Source: Alphaproteobacteria bacterium
GTDB lineage: Bacteria > Pseudomonadota > Alphaproteobacteria > UBA828
Length of the DNA: 64,000 nt
Assembly (NCBI GenBank): GCA_011523425.1
Contig: WTGU01000152.1
Span: 42,515-106,514 of the forward strand
Direction: 5' to 3'
Each line of letters begins with the position of its first letter. Within the stretch, counting starts at the first letter, position 1. The notes under the pieces are model-generated. The model made no database searches. It was not told where the DNA came from and saw only the letters and a program-made list of their open reading frames with translations. Of this stretch, positions 15,712 through 24,766 are shown one piece after another. The position numbers and the translations under genes are program-made.

Positions 15712-17889
15712 TCAGGCGACCCGCTTGGGAAACGTCTCGTGTCCCCAGACCTGGCGCTCGCGGATCCACGGCAGCGGCTGCTGCGGGTCCGCCGATTCGA
15801 ACTCGCGCGCGAGCCGGTGGCCGTCGAAGATGGCGTTGGCGACGATGCGCGGGGCGTGGCAGTCGCCGACCCGGTAGACTGCCTGGATGCCCTGCCCGGC
15901 CCATTCTGCGCTGCGCGCCTTGACCTCGCGGAACACCCCGTCGTTGCTGAGCCGTGCCGTGCACAGGACGACACTGTCGCACTCGAGCTCGGTTACCTCG
16001 GTGCCGGCCCGGCGCGAATACTCGCCCTTCATCGGCGTCAACGTACGAACGTAGCCGTCCCGATAAAGGTAGAAGATCGTAAGCTTAACTGCATTGCCGA
16101 TCTCAAGTTTGTCCGCCCAGTGCAGCGTATGTTGCTTGATGTTCTTCTCGTGCAACATGCGGCGAATATCGTGAATCTCCTCGGTATAGATGCAGTGTGA
16201 CGCGACATTGTCGAAGCTGGTCACGATGGTGACGTCCTTGCCTTGATCGGCGAGCAGCTCCGCCATGCTCACCCCGGTGTAATAGCCCTCGTAGTCGAGC
16301 ACGACGACCCGCTCGCCGGTCTCCTTGCCGGCCATGATCTGCTCAGGCGTGCTGATCTCCGGCAGCGCCGCGTCGGCACCGTCGAGCGGGGCCATGGTCA
16401 CGCCGCCGAGGCCGTTCGTCGACCACCGTGCACCGGTGGCGAAGACCACCTTGTCGGCGCCGTACTCCAGAACGCTGGCGGCGCTCATCTCGCCGACGCC
16501 CGTGTGCACCTCGACGTTCTTGAGCTTGTCCAGCTGGCCCTGCCTGTAGCTGATGACGCGGCCCCATTCGGCCAGATGGGGGTAGCGCATGATGTCGCGC
16601 ATGCAGCCGCCGATCTCGTCCGTCGCCTCGCGCAGATGGACGTCGTAGCCCCGCTCCCCCAGCACGCGCGCGCACTCCATGCCGGCAGGCCCGGCGCCGA
16701 CCACGAGGACCGAGCAGGGATCCTCCGCCGGCTCGAACTTCTCCGGGTGCCAGCCGCGCCGGTACTCCTCCATCGACGTGGCGTTCTGCGTGCAGATGAG
16801 GGGCGTCGTCTGCCACCACTTGGAGAGGCAGATGTTGCAGCCGATGCACTCGCGGATGTCGTCGGTCCGCCCCTCGTCGATCTTGTTGGGCAGGAAGGGG
16901 TCGGCGATGGAGGGCCGCGCCGCGCCGATGAGGTCGGCCTGCCCGGACTTGACGATCTGCACCATCTCGTCGGGGCTGGTGACGCGGCCGGCGCTGACCA
17001 CGGGCACGCTGCATGCCTTCTTGGCTTCCCTGATCCACGGCGCCATGTAGTTGGAGGCCGTGGAGCGCGATGCCGCGATTTCCAGCGCGAGCTCCGAGTA
17101 GCGGCCGACCTTCATGTCCCAGACGTCGCACAGGCCCTCCCTCTCGTGCAGCTCGATGAAGCCGATGCCGTCTTCCCAGACCTCGAGGCCGTCCGCCCCG
17201 TCCATGGTGTCGACCGAGTAGCGATAGCCCACCGCGCAGTCGTCGCCGACGGCCTTCTTGGTCGCTTCCGCGATTTCCAGTGCAAAACGCGCGCGGTTTT
17301 CGAGCGAGCCGCCGTACTTGTCCGTCCTCTTGTTGTAGTAGGGCTGGAGGAACTGATTCACGATCATCGAATCCGAAACCAGGTTCTCGATGATGTCGAA
17401 GCCCGCATCGCGTGCCCTGATCGCGGCGTCGACGTGCATCCGGATGACGGTCCGGATGTCGTCCTCGTCCATCTCGCTGGTGCTCGCCAGGGGAATCGCC
17501 TCCGACGGCATCTGGCTCGGTGCGCGGCTGATCGCGCGGGACTCGCCGCTCTGAGAGTGCAGGCCGGCGTAATAGAGCTCGACGCCGGCGAGCGCGCCGT
17601 GCGCGTGGATGCTGTCGGTGAAGTGCCGCAGGCTGATGACGTCGCCCTCGTCCCAGAGACGCGCGGACCAGTGCGGTGAATCGTCCGATTCCGGGTGGAT
17701 CGCGGTGTACTCGATGAAGACGGTGCCCCAGCCGCCTTCGGCCTTCATGCCGCGAAAGGCGGCCTGGGTGCCGGGACGGTCCGAGCCTGCGCTGTTGCAA
17801 TGGGGCGTCTGCCAGAACCGGTTCTTCGTTGTCTTTGGGCCGACCTTGACCGACTCAAACAGAATGTCGTGTTCCGGGTTTCGCGCCAT
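15712..17889 (-). CDS. Trimethylamine-dehydrogenase-family flavoprotein, second paralogue
   Basis: A 725-residue protein of TMADH length and domain order: cysteinyl-FMN barrel (Cys of 'WQTPHC', residue 31), 4Fe-4S motif 'CIGCNIC', then the C-terminal nucleotide-fold domains. The N-terminus and the '[19 protein letters not shown]' loop are very close to TMADH. Tyr60 and Trp355 of the aromatic bowl are kept ('IEYTA', 'CLSKW'), but Trp264 becomes Leu, and the catalytic Tyr169, His172 and Asp267 become Leu, Asp and Glu. It is therefore unlikely to be a standard TMADH and may use another mechanism or substrate. AGGGGG lies upstream of the ATG at 17889. Confidence 0.84.
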   Translation of the reverse strand: MARNPEHDILFESVKVGPKTTKNRFWQTPHCNSAGSDRPGTQAAFRGMKAEGGWGTVFIEYTAIHPESDDSPHWSARLWDEGDVISLRHFTDSIHAHGALAGVELYYAGLHSQSGESRAISRAPSQMPSEAIPLASTSEMDEDDIRTVIRMHVDAAIRARDAGFDIIENLVSDSMIVNQFLQPYYNKRTDKYGGSLENRARFALEIAEATKKAVGDDCAVGYRYSVDTMDGADGLEVWEDGIGFIELHEREGLCDVWDMKVGRYSELALEIAASRSTASNYMAPWIREAKKACSVPVVSAGRVTSPDEMVQIVKSGQADLIGAARPSIADPFLPNKIDEGRTDDIRECIGCNICLSKWWQTTPLICTQNATSMEEYRRGWHPEKFEPAEDPCSVLVVGAGPAGMECARVLGERGYDVHLREATDEIGGCMRDIMRYPHLAEWGRVISYRQGQLDKLKNVEVHTGVGEMSAASVLEYGADKVVFATGARWSTNGLGGVTMAPLDGADAALPEISTPEQIMAGKETGERVVVLDYEGYYTGVSMAELLADQGKDVTIVTSFDNVASHCIYTEEIHDIRRMLHEKNIKQHTLHWADKLEIGNAVKLTIFYLYRDGYVRTLTPMKGEYSRRAGTEVTELECDSVVLCTARLSNDGVFREVKARSAEWAGQGIQAVYRVGDCHAPRIVANAIFDGHRLAREFESADPQQPLPWIRERQVWGHETFPKRVA

Positions 17890-18132
17890 TGTTTAGTTCC
17901 CCCTGTCTGCACAAACGCACCCAAAGTACGACGTCCCAATGTCCCATATTTGAGTATAGACCACAGAGGCTTCAGTGCAAGATTCGTCTCCGGCAGGGCA
18001 ACTGTCGACCGCTCATTTCGACACCGTCGTGCGGTCCACTTTGTCAGACGCGGCCGGAGGTGGAGCACGTGCCCCGGCGCATCTGCCGGTTGCAAGCTGA
18101 GCACGCGACACCGGTGGAAGGAAGGACAGGCG
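17890..18132. promoter_or_regulatory. Intergenic region upstream of the second TMADH-like gene
   Basis: This 243-bp stretch is richer in A+T than its surroundings and holds no gene. Read on minus it has a near-direct repeat, GGGACATT followed by GGGACGT, about 60 bp from the start codon, which could be an operator. I cannot define -35/-10 elements with confidence. Confidence 0.3.
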
Positions 18133-18267
18133 ATGGCGAACGCAGCATACGACGCGGTCATCGTCGGCGCGGGCCACAACGGGCTCGTCGCCGCCTTCTA
18201 TCTCGCGCGTGCCGGGCGCTGGGTGCTGCTTTGCGAGCGCCGGCCCTGCGTCGGCGGCGCCGCATGA
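18133..18267 (+). pseudogene. 5' stub of an FAD-dependent (phytoene-desaturase-like) oxidoreductase
   Basis: Only 44 codons remain. They start with a clean FAD-binding N-terminus: '[20 protein letters not shown]' with the GxGxxG motif, then '[12 protein letters not shown]'. In full-length members (about 520 residues) the text continues after V-G-G-A; here it stops at a TGA lying within the inverted-repeat copy that begins at 18257. The rest of the gene is not found downstream. The ATG has GGAAGGACAGG upstream, so it was once a normal gene, truncated by insertion or by recombination at the repeat. Confidence 0.75.
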
Positions 18268-18321
18268 GCGGCGGGCCGCGGTCGCGGCCTGTCGCGCATC
18301 CGTCGATACGAACGCGCTCGA
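18257..18321 (-). repeat. Inverted partial copy of the 3095-3243 element
   Basis: Read on minus, about 65 bp match 3096-3160 with few mismatches over the first 40 bp and decay towards the palindromic end. A plus-frame peptide in it ([13 protein letters not shown]) also reads out of the copy near 3130. It marks the breakpoint of the truncated FAD gene. Confidence 0.65.
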
Positions 18322-18403
18322 AACCCCCGCCCCGCTTCGTGATCCAGGCGCGTCGCTGGTACACTCGCGCCCGCCAGGCGCAGAGGCGGAGGTCCGGCAG
18401 CCG

Positions 18404-20851
18404 ATGACCCAGGGGTTTCCCGACCAGGCGCGCGTCGTGATCATCGGCGGCGGGGCGATCGGCTGTGCCACCGCGTACCATCTGGCCAAGCACGGCCGCG
18501 AGGATGTCGTCCTGGTGGAAAAGGCCAAGCTCACGTCGGGCTCGACCTGGCACGCCGCCGGCGCCTTCGCGCAGTTCCGCACCGACCCCAACGCAGGCCG
18601 GCTCATGGCCTACGGCGCGGACCTCTACGCCTCGCTGGAGGAGGAGACCGGCCAGGCCACCGGCTGGCACCGGACGGGCGGCATGCGGGTCGCCTCCAAT
18701 CCCGACCGCCGGCGCGAGTACGAGCGGGCGATCACGACGGCGCGCTCCTTCGGCGTCGAGATGGAGCTGATATCGGCGAAGGAAGCGCAGGCGCTCTTCC
18801 CCTTCATGACCATCGATCACGTGGATTGCGCGCTCTACATCCCCACCGACGGCGCCTTGAGCCCGTCGGACACGTGCATGGCCTTGGCCAAGGGGGCGCG
18901 CCAGTACGGCGCCCGGCTCTTCGAGGACACGGTGGTCACCGGCTTCGAGATCAAGAGGGGCCGTATTGCCGCCGTCGAGACGGAGCGGGGCACGATCCGC
19001 TGCGAGATCGCGGTGATCTGCTGCGGCATCTGGTCGCGCGAGATCGGGCGGCTCGCGGGCGTGAACGTCCCGATCCAGCCCTCGCATCACTGCTACTTCA
19101 TCACCGAGCCGATCGAGGGCGTGACCCGCGATCTGCCGACGACGCGGGACCCGGACCTCTGGCACTACATCCGCGAGGAGGTGGGCGGGCTTCTCGTCGG
19201 CCAGTACGACCCCGATCCGATCCCGTTCACCGAGCCGATCCCCAAGGATCACGAATTCAAGCTCATGCCCGAGAACCTCGACCACTTCATGCCGCGGCTC
19301 GAGGGATTGCTCGACTGGATTCCCGTGCTCAAGACCGCTGGCATCAAGAGCTGGTTCAACGGCCTGGAATCCTTCACCGAGGATCAGAACCCGGTGATGG
19401 GCGAGGCGCCGGAGGTACGGGGCATCTTCGTGAGCGCGGGCTTCAATGCCTACGGGCTCACGGGCTGCGGCGGCGCCGGCATGGCGCTCGGCGAGTGGAT
19501 TCTGAACGGCGAGCCGCCCTACGACATCTGGAGCTTCGATATCCGCCGCTTCGGCGGCTACCACCGCGCCGACAGCCAGGTCCTGGCTCGCTCGCTGGAG
19601 GGGCAGGGCCACCACTACACCATCGTCTGGCCCCGCGAGGAGATGACGGCGGGCCGGCCGCTCCGGCGCAGCGCGATCTACGACCGCCTCAGGGACAATC
19701 GCGCCTGCTTCGGCGCCAAGTTCGGCTGGGAGCGCCCCAACTGGTTCGCGCCGGACGGCGTCGAGCCGGTGGAGATCGAGAGCTTCACGCGCCCCAACTG
19801 GCACGCGCACGTCGCCGTCGAGCACGCGGCCTGCCGTGACGCGGCCGCGCTCTTCGACCAGTCCTCCTTCGCCAAGTTCGCGCTGGTCGGGCGCGATGCG
19901 GAGGCCTGCCTGCAGCGCATCTGTGCCGCCGACGTGGGCAGGCCGCCGGGGCGGGTCACCTACACCCAGATGCTCAACCGCCACGGCGGGATCGAATGCG
20001 ACCTGACCGTCGCGCGGATCGCCGAGGACTCCTTCTACATCGTCACCGGCACGGGCTTCGCGACCCACGACTTCGACCATATCGGCCGAAACATCGACGC
20101 GGACGCCCACGCCGCGCTGATCGACGTCACCTCGGCCTACGGCGTGCTCGCGCTGATGGGACCGCGCGCCCGGGAGATCCTCGCGTCCGTGACGGAAGGC
20201 GAGCTGGGCGCGGAGGCCTTCCCCTTCGGCGCGGTGCGGGAAATCCATGTGGCGGGCGCGCCGGCGCGCGCCATGCGCATCACCTTCGTGGGCGAGCTCG
20301 GCTGGGAGCTCCACGTCGCCACCGAGTACATGCTCACGGTCTACGACGCGCTGAAGGCGGCGGGCGCCGCCTGCGGCCTGCGCGACGCGGGCTACCGGGC
20401 GATCGACAGCCTGCGGCTGGAGAAGGGCTATCGCGTCTGGGCGGCGGATATCGGCCCCGACTTCAATCCCCTGGAGGCGGGCCTCGGCTTCGCGGTCGCG
20501 TTCGACAAGCCCACCCCCTTCATCGGCCAGGACGCCGTGCGAAAGCAGCGGGAGCAGCCGCTGACCCGCCGCCTGGCGACGTTCACCATCGCGGACGACC
20601 CGGCGGTGCAGCTCTGGGGCCGCGAGACGATCTTGCGCAACGGCGAGCGCGTCGGCTGGCTCGCCTCCGGCGGCTTCGGCCACACCGTCGGCCGGAGCAT
20701 CGGCATGGGTTACGTGCGGAACCCGGCGGGCGTCGGCGACGACTACCTCGACTCCGGCACTTACTCGCTGGAAGTCGCGACACGGGAGGTGCCGGCCGAG
20801 CTTCACCTGCGGCCGCTCTACGACCCCGGCAACGACCGGGTCAGGGCATGA
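18404..20851 (+). CDS. Dimethylglycine/sarcosine dehydrogenase-like FAD protein with GcvT domain
   Basis: An 815-residue protein. The N-terminal half is a DAO-type FAD oxidase/dehydrogenase: GxGxxG 'IIGGGAIG' at residues 13-20, and 'GSTWHAAG' whose His50 is the covalent FAD attachment site in dimethylglycine dehydrogenase. The C-terminal half is a GcvT/aminomethyltransferase domain ('FVGELGWELHV', 'YRAIDSLRLEKGYR') that would trap the one-carbon unit on tetrahydrofolate. Length matches DMGDH-like enzymes. I start at the ATG 18404, where homology begins; the longer frame from 18209 reads through the repeat. The stop overlaps the next gene (ATGA). Exact N-methyl substrate unknown. Confidence 0.87.
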   Translation: MTQGFPDQARVVIIGGGAIGCATAYHLAKHGREDVVLVEKAKLTSGSTWHAAGAFAQFRTDPNAGRLMAYGADLYASLEEETGQATGWHRTGGMRVASNPDRRREYERAITTARSFGVEMELISAKEAQALFPFMTIDHVDCALYIPTDGALSPSDTCMALAKGARQYGARLFEDTVVTGFEIKRGRIAAVETERGTIRCEIAVICCGIWSREIGRLAGVNVPIQPSHHCYFITEPIEGVTRDLPTTRDPDLWHYIREEVGGLLVGQYDPDPIPFTEPIPKDHEFKLMPENLDHFMPRLEGLLDWIPVLKTAGIKSWFNGLESFTEDQNPVMGEAPEVRGIFVSAGFNAYGLTGCGGAGMALGEWILNGEPPYDIWSFDIRRFGGYHRADSQVLARSLEGQGHHYTIVWPREEMTAGRPLRRSAIYDRLRDNRACFGAKFGWERPNWFAPDGVEPVEIESFTRPNWHAHVAVEHAACRDAAALFDQSSFAKFALVGRDAEACLQRICAADVGRPPGRVTYTQMLNRHGGIECDLTVARIAEDSFYIVTGTGFATHDFDHIGRNIDADAHAALIDVTSAYGVLALMGPRAREILASVTEGELGAEAFPFGAVREIHVAGAPARAMRITFVGELGWELHVATEYMLTVYDALKAAGAACGLRDAGYRAIDSLRLEKGYRVWAADIGPDFNPLEAGLGFAVAFDKPTPFIGQDAVRKQREQPLTRRLATFTIADDPAVQLWGRETILRNGERVGWLASGGFGHTVGRSIGMGYVRNPAGVGDDYLDSGTYSLEVATREVPAELHLRPLYDPGNDRVRA

Positions 20852-21825
20852 CGAAGACTCCCACCTCGGACGACGAGGTCTACGATCTGATCGGCGGCGC
20901 CCGCGGCATGGAGGCCCGCAGCGGAGCGGCGATCGAGCGCGCCCGCGCGCTGCCGATCTGGAGCGGCGCGGTCGAGCCCGCCCTGCTGAGCGGGGGCCTG
21001 AGCAACATCAACCTCACCGCCGACGACGCCGGCCAGCGCTACGTGATCCGCGTCGGCGAGGACGAGCCCTTCTTCGGCGTCTCCCGCGAGCACGAGCTCC
21101 AGGCCTTTCGCGCGGCCCACGCGGCGGGCGTCTCGCCGGAGGTGGTCTACGCCGAGCCCGGCCTGATGGTGATCCGCTTCATCGAAGGCCGCTCGCTGCT
21201 GCCGGCCGACGTGCACGAGCCCGAGCGGCTTGCCAAGGTTGCCCGCCTCTTCCGCCGGCTGCATCGCGAGGCCCACAAGCACCTGGACTCGACGGGCTTC
21301 ATGTTCTGGCCGTTCCAACATCACCGCTCGTACATCCGGCTGCTGCAGGAGCGCTCGGACCGACTCTACGAGCGCTGGCGTGCGATGCTGCCGGGGCTCG
21401 CCGCCGCGAACGAGGCGCTGGAGCGCGCGATGGGGCCGGCGACCATCGTCTTCGGTCACAACGACCTCAACCCGCAGAACATCATGGACGACGGTGAGCG
21501 GGTCTGGTTCGTCGACTGGGAGTTCGGCGGGTTCACGGTGGACCTGTTCGACCTCGGGGTGCTGGCCATGAACATCGAGATCGGGCCGGACGAGATCGAC
21601 CCCTACCTCGAGATCTACTTCGAGACGCCGGCCACCGACGAGCTGCGCCACCGCTTCGCGGCCGCGACGGTCGTCGCCGCCATCCGCGAGACGACCTGGA
21701 GCTTCGTCTCCGAGGTGATGGACAAGCCCATCGACTTCGACTTTCGCGTCTACTCCACGATGAATGCGGAGCGCTACGAGCGCATGTATGCCGAGTATCG
21801 CGGCACCTACGGCGCCTCCAGGTAA
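20848..21825 (+). CDS. Choline/ethanolamine kinase-like phosphotransferase
   Basis: A 325-residue APH-fold kinase. The N-lobe carries 'LLSGGLSNINLTADD', the glycine-rich start seen in choline kinases; the catalytic loop is 'FGHNDLNPQNIM' near residue 208 and the metal-binding Asp is in 'WFVDWEFGGFTVDLFDL'. Phosphate from ATP would go to an alcohol such as choline, ethanolamine or a similar small molecule. It overlaps the DMGDH-like gene by 4 nt (ATGA) and is followed 13 nt later by a hydrolase, a tight operon. The pairing with a DMGDH-like enzyme suggests an aminoalcohol or N-methyl substrate. Confidence 0.82.
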   Translation: MTKTPTSDDEVYDLIGGARGMEARSGAAIERARALPIWSGAVEPALLSGGLSNINLTADDAGQRYVIRVGEDEPFFGVSREHELQAFRAAHAAGVSPEVVYAEPGLMVIRFIEGRSLLPADVHEPERLAKVARLFRRLHREAHKHLDSTGFMFWPFQHHRSYIRLLQERSDRLYERWRAMLPGLAAANEALERAMGPATIVFGHNDLNPQNIMDDGERVWFVDWEFGGFTVDLFDLGVLAMNIEIGPDEIDPYLEIYFETPATDELRHRFAAATVVAAIRETTWSFVSEVMDKPIDFDFRVYSTMNAERYERMYAEYRGTYGASR

Positions 21826-21838
21826 CGGGGAACGATCG

Positions 21839-22726
21839 ATGAGCGAAGAAAGACAGCCTGACGAGACCTGCCGCGTCGCCGTCGACGGCGGCGAGGTGGC
21901 GGTCTACAGCTTCGGTGAGGGCGAACGGGTCCTGCTCGTCCTTCATGGCGGCCCCGGCCTGCCCTGCGACTACGTGCGGGACAGCCACTCCGTGATGGCG
22001 GATCACGGCTGGCGGGTGGTGGCCTACGACCAGCTCGGCTGCGGCGAATCCGACAAGCCCGACGACACCTCGCTCTTCAACGTGCCCCGCTATGTCGACG
22101 AGGTCGAAGCGGTGCGGACTGCCCTCGGGCTCGGCCGCGTCCACCTGCTCGGGCAATCCTGGGGAACCTGGCTGGGAACCGATTACTGCCTGAAGTACCA
22201 GGAGAACGTCGCGTCCTACGTGATCGCCAACGGCTCGGGCTGCGTGCCGCACACGGTCGCGGAGATGAAGCGCCTTCGCGCCGCCCTGGGGTCCGAGACG
22301 GTGGCCATGATGCAGCGTCACGAGGCCCAGGGAACCACCGACCACCCCACCTACGAGGCCGCCATCACGATCCTCTACCACAGGCACCTGTGCCGACTGG
22401 ACACGTGGCCCGCGCCGCTGCAACGCTCGCTCGACGGCATCAACATGGCGGTCTACGGCACGATGTGGGGCCCCAACGAGTTCTGCTGCGTCGGCACGCT
22501 CGAGGACTGGGACCGGCTCTCCGAGATGGGGCGCATCGCCGTGCCCTGCCTGATCGTGAGCGGCCTCCACGACGAGCTCACGCCCGAAGGCGCCATGCTC
22601 ATGCAGGACGTGCTGCCGAATGCGGAGAGCGTGGTCTTTCCCAACAGCTCGCACACGCCCTTCTTCGAGGAGCCGGACGCCTATTTCGCGGCGCTGCGCG
22701 GCTTCCTCGATCGACAGCCAGGCTGA
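21839..22726 (+). CDS. Alpha/beta hydrolase, proline-iminopeptidase-like
   Basis: A 295-residue alpha/beta hydrolase. The oxyanion 'HGGPGLPCDY' near residue 38, nucleophile elbow 'GQSWGTWLG' (Ser near 107), Asp in 'VSGLHDELTP' and His in 'NSSHTPFFEEP' make a full catalytic triad. The HGGPG and GQSWG motifs match proline iminopeptidases and related amino-acid amidases. The ATG at 21839 has 'ACGGGGAACG' upstream and follows the kinase stop by 13 nt. Third gene of the DMGDH-like operon; it probably releases an N-terminal or amide-linked residue, or hydrolyses an ester, from the pathway substrate. Confidence 0.83.
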   Translation: MSEERQPDETCRVAVDGGEVAVYSFGEGERVLLVLHGGPGLPCDYVRDSHSVMADHGWRVVAYDQLGCGESDKPDDTSLFNVPRYVDEVEAVRTALGLGRVHLLGQSWGTWLGTDYCLKYQENVASYVIANGSGCVPHTVAEMKRLRAALGSETVAMMQRHEAQGTTDHPTYEAAITILYHRHLCRLDTWPAPLQRSLDGINMAVYGTMWGPNEFCCVGTLEDWDRLSEMGRIAVPCLIVSGLHDELTPEGAMLMQDVLPNAESVVFPNSSHTPFFEEPDAYFAALRGFLDRQPG

Positions 22727-22739
22727 CTCGCGTCGTCCC

Positions 22740-23525
22740 TCAGTAGACCGCCAGGCCGGCGCAGACGTTGATCGCCTGGCCGGTCACGTAGCGCCCGGGA
22801 TCGCCGGCGAGGTAGACGGCCATCCCGGCGATCGCGGTCGGCGGGATCAGGGCGCTCAGCATGTTGGTGCGCATGCTCTCGTCGTAGACCTTCTCGTAGG
22901 GCTGGCCCAGATCCTGCGCCATGCTCTCGTGCAGCTCCACCGCCATCTTGGTCTCGATCCAGCCGGGACAGATGGCGTTGACCCGGATGTCGTGCTCGCC
23001 CACCTCGGCGGCGAGGCAGCGCACGAAGCCCACCAGCCCGTGCTTGGTGGTGTTGTAGGCGGTCCACTCCGCGTCGGCGGTCTTGGCGTTGGTGGACGCA
23101 TTGAAGAGCTGCACCCCGCCGGCGCCCTGCTCGATCATCGCCGGCAGCGTGTGCTTGGAGACCAGGTACGGCGCCTTCAGGTTGACGGCCATGATCCAGT
23201 CCCACATGGCCTCGTCCATGTCGACGACCTTCGCGTAGTCGGCGACCCCGGCGTTGTTCACGACCACGTCGATGCCGCCGAGTCTCTCGATGGCGGCCTT
23301 GCACATCGCCTCGATGGCCGCGGGCTCGGTCAGATCGGCCGGTGCGGCGAAGGCCGTGCCGCCGGCGTTGGCGATAGATTCGAGGGTCTCCGCCGCCCGT
23401 TCCTCGCTGCGCGCGTGGACCGCGACCGTCGCTCCTTCTCGCGCGTAGGCCTCCGCGATCGCGCGGCCGATGCCGCTCGCGGCTCCCGTTACCAGTGTTC
23501 GCTTGCCTTCCAGACCGACTCTCAT
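22740..23525 (-). CDS. Short-chain dehydrogenase/reductase, first paralogue
   Basis: A 261-residue classical SDR. The NAD(P) site is 'TGAASGIGRAIAEAY' near residue 13, the structural 'NNAG' is near 88, and the catalytic set is Ser in 'FNASTN', Tyr and Lys in 'AYNTTKHG' near 155. The end 'YVTGQAINVCAGLAVY' is the standard C-terminus. It oxidises or reduces an alcohol/carbonyl; the Arg-rich stretch after strand 2 ('HARSEERAAE') favours NADP(H). It converges on the hydrolase operon with only 13 bp between stops. Paralogous to the SDR at 23820-24641, from which it is separated by a livF remnant. Confidence 0.87.
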   Translation of the reverse strand: MRVGLEGKRTLVTGAASGIGRAIAEAYAREGATVAVHARSEERAAETLESIANAGGTAFAAPADLTEPAAIEAMCKAAIERLGGIDVVVNNAGVADYAKVVDMDEAMWDWIMAVNLKAPYLVSKHTLPAMIEQGAGGVQLFNASTNAKTADAEWTAYNTTKHGLVGFVRCLAAEVGEHDIRVNAICPGWIETKMAVELHESMAQDLGQPYEKVYDESMRTNMLSALIPPTAIAGMAVYLAGDPGRYVTGQAINVCAGLAVY

Positions 23526-23566
23526 GGCTCTCTCCCCAGCGCTGTCGGCATCGCCGCCGGCGTGTC

Positions 23567-23719
23567 TCAGGCGACGCCGAGATAAGTGTGCTGCACCTTG
23601 TCGTTCTCGCGCAGATCGGACGCCGGGCCCTCGAGAACGATCCGTCCTGTTTCCATCACGAAGCCCCTCTGAGCAAGCGCGAGGGCGAGGCGGGCGTTCT
23701 GCTCGACCAGCACGATGGT
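23567..23719 (-). pseudogene. C-terminal fragment of a livF-like ABC ATPase
   Basis: Fifty codons ending in a stop read 'IVLVEQNARLALALAQ', 'VMETGRIVLEGPASDL' and 'ENDKVQHTYLGVA', which is the H-loop and C-terminal tail of a LivF protein. Walker A, signature and Walker B are absent; upstream sequence (23720-23819) has no similarity. It is not a recent copy of the intact livF at 4004, since many residues differ, so it is probably the last trace of a second Liv-type transporter deleted from between the two SDR genes. Confidence 0.8.
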
Positions 23720-23819
23720 GCGCTTCTCAGTATGCCGCGCGCGGACGATGCGCGCAGGGGCGCGCGATGCGACCGCCCGCCGATTGAGGGAAAGGAATAG
23801 TCGCCGGCGCCGGCCGCGC

Positions 23820-24641
23820 CTACTCCGCCGCCTCTGCGTCCTGCGGCTCCGCGCTGGCGCCGGGCAGGCAGCCACCGCAGACGGTGAGCTCCTGCGCCGT
23901 AATGTGGCGGCCGCGCTCGCTCGCGAGGAAGACCGCCATGTCGGCGATACTGTCCGTGGTCACCAGCGCGCCCAGCATGTTGGCGCGCATGTTGTTCGCG
24001 TAGTGGGTCTCGTAGTCGAGGCCGATCTCCGCCGCGAGCCCGCGGTGGGCCTCCTGCGCCATCCTCGTCTCGACCCAGCCGGGGCAGATCGAGTTGACCC
24101 GCACGCCGGCGCCGCCGAGCTCGTCCGCGAGGCAGTGCATGAAGGCGTTGAGGCCGTTCTTGGTCATGGCGTAAGTGCCCCAGCCGGCGGAATAGGCGCC
24201 GGCGGCGATGGAGGAGACGAAGATTACCGAGGCGCCGGCACCGGAGGCGCGGATCGCCGGCATCGCCGCCTGGGTCGCGAGGTAGGAGGCGGTGAGGTTG
24301 GTCTCGACCATGGCGTCCCAGCTCTCGAGGTCCATCTCCGCCACGCCCTTGCGGATGAAGACGCCGGCATTGTTGACCAGGATGTCGAGGCCGCCCAGCT
24401 GCTCGACGGCGGCCCGGCACATCGGCGCGATGGCGGCGCGGTCGCGCAGGTCTGCAGGCGCGGCGAAGGCCCGGCCGCCCGCCGCCTCGATGGCGTCGAC
24501 GACGGGACGAGCGCGCTCGGCGCTCCGCGCATGCACCGCCACATGCGCGCCCTCGCGCGCGAACGCCTCGGCGATGGCGGCGCCGATGCCGCTTCCCGCT
24601 CCGGTAACCAGGGCGCGGCGGCCGTGAAGAGATGTCTCCAT
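23820..24641 (-). CDS. Short-chain dehydrogenase/reductase, second paralogue
   Basis: A 273-residue classical SDR. It has the cofactor motif 'TGAGSGIGAAIAEAF' near residue 13, 'NNAG' near 90, and catalytic Ser in 'VSSIAAGAY', Tyr and Lys in 'TYAMTKNG' near 160. Overall about half identical by eye to the SDR at 22740-23525, including the 'HVAVHARSAERA' cofactor-specificity loop that favours NADP(H). It has a C-terminal extension rich in acidic residues ('EPQDAEAAE') not found in the first copy. SD GGGAG precedes the ATG at 24641. Divergent from the 2OG oxygenase gene, with about 125 bp between them. Confidence 0.87.
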   Translation of the reverse strand: METSLHGRRALVTGAGSGIGAAIAEAFAREGAHVAVHARSAERARPVVDAIEAAGGRAFAAPADLRDRAAIAPMCRAAVEQLGGLDILVNNAGVFIRKGVAEMDLESWDAMVETNLTASYLATQAAMPAIRASGAGASVIFVSSIAAGAYSAGWGTYAMTKNGLNAFMHCLADELGGAGVRVNSICPGWVETRMAQEAHRGLAAEIGLDYETHYANNMRANMLGALVTTDSIADMAVFLASERGRHITAQELTVCGGCLPGASAEPQDAEAAE

Positions 24642-24766
24642 ATTCGTCTCCCTGCGATGCTGATTGCGGATGGGGTATGGCCAGGCGAAATGCGCTATAG
24701 GCTCGCCGTCATGTGTAAACGGTTGGCGCTATCATGCCAAAGATGAGGGGCGACGGGGGACCCGCA

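Noticed and set aside
18158..20806. 882-residue minus-strand open frame opposite the DMGDH-like gene
   Set aside because: Antisense shadow; the plus strand has clear FAD and GcvT domains.
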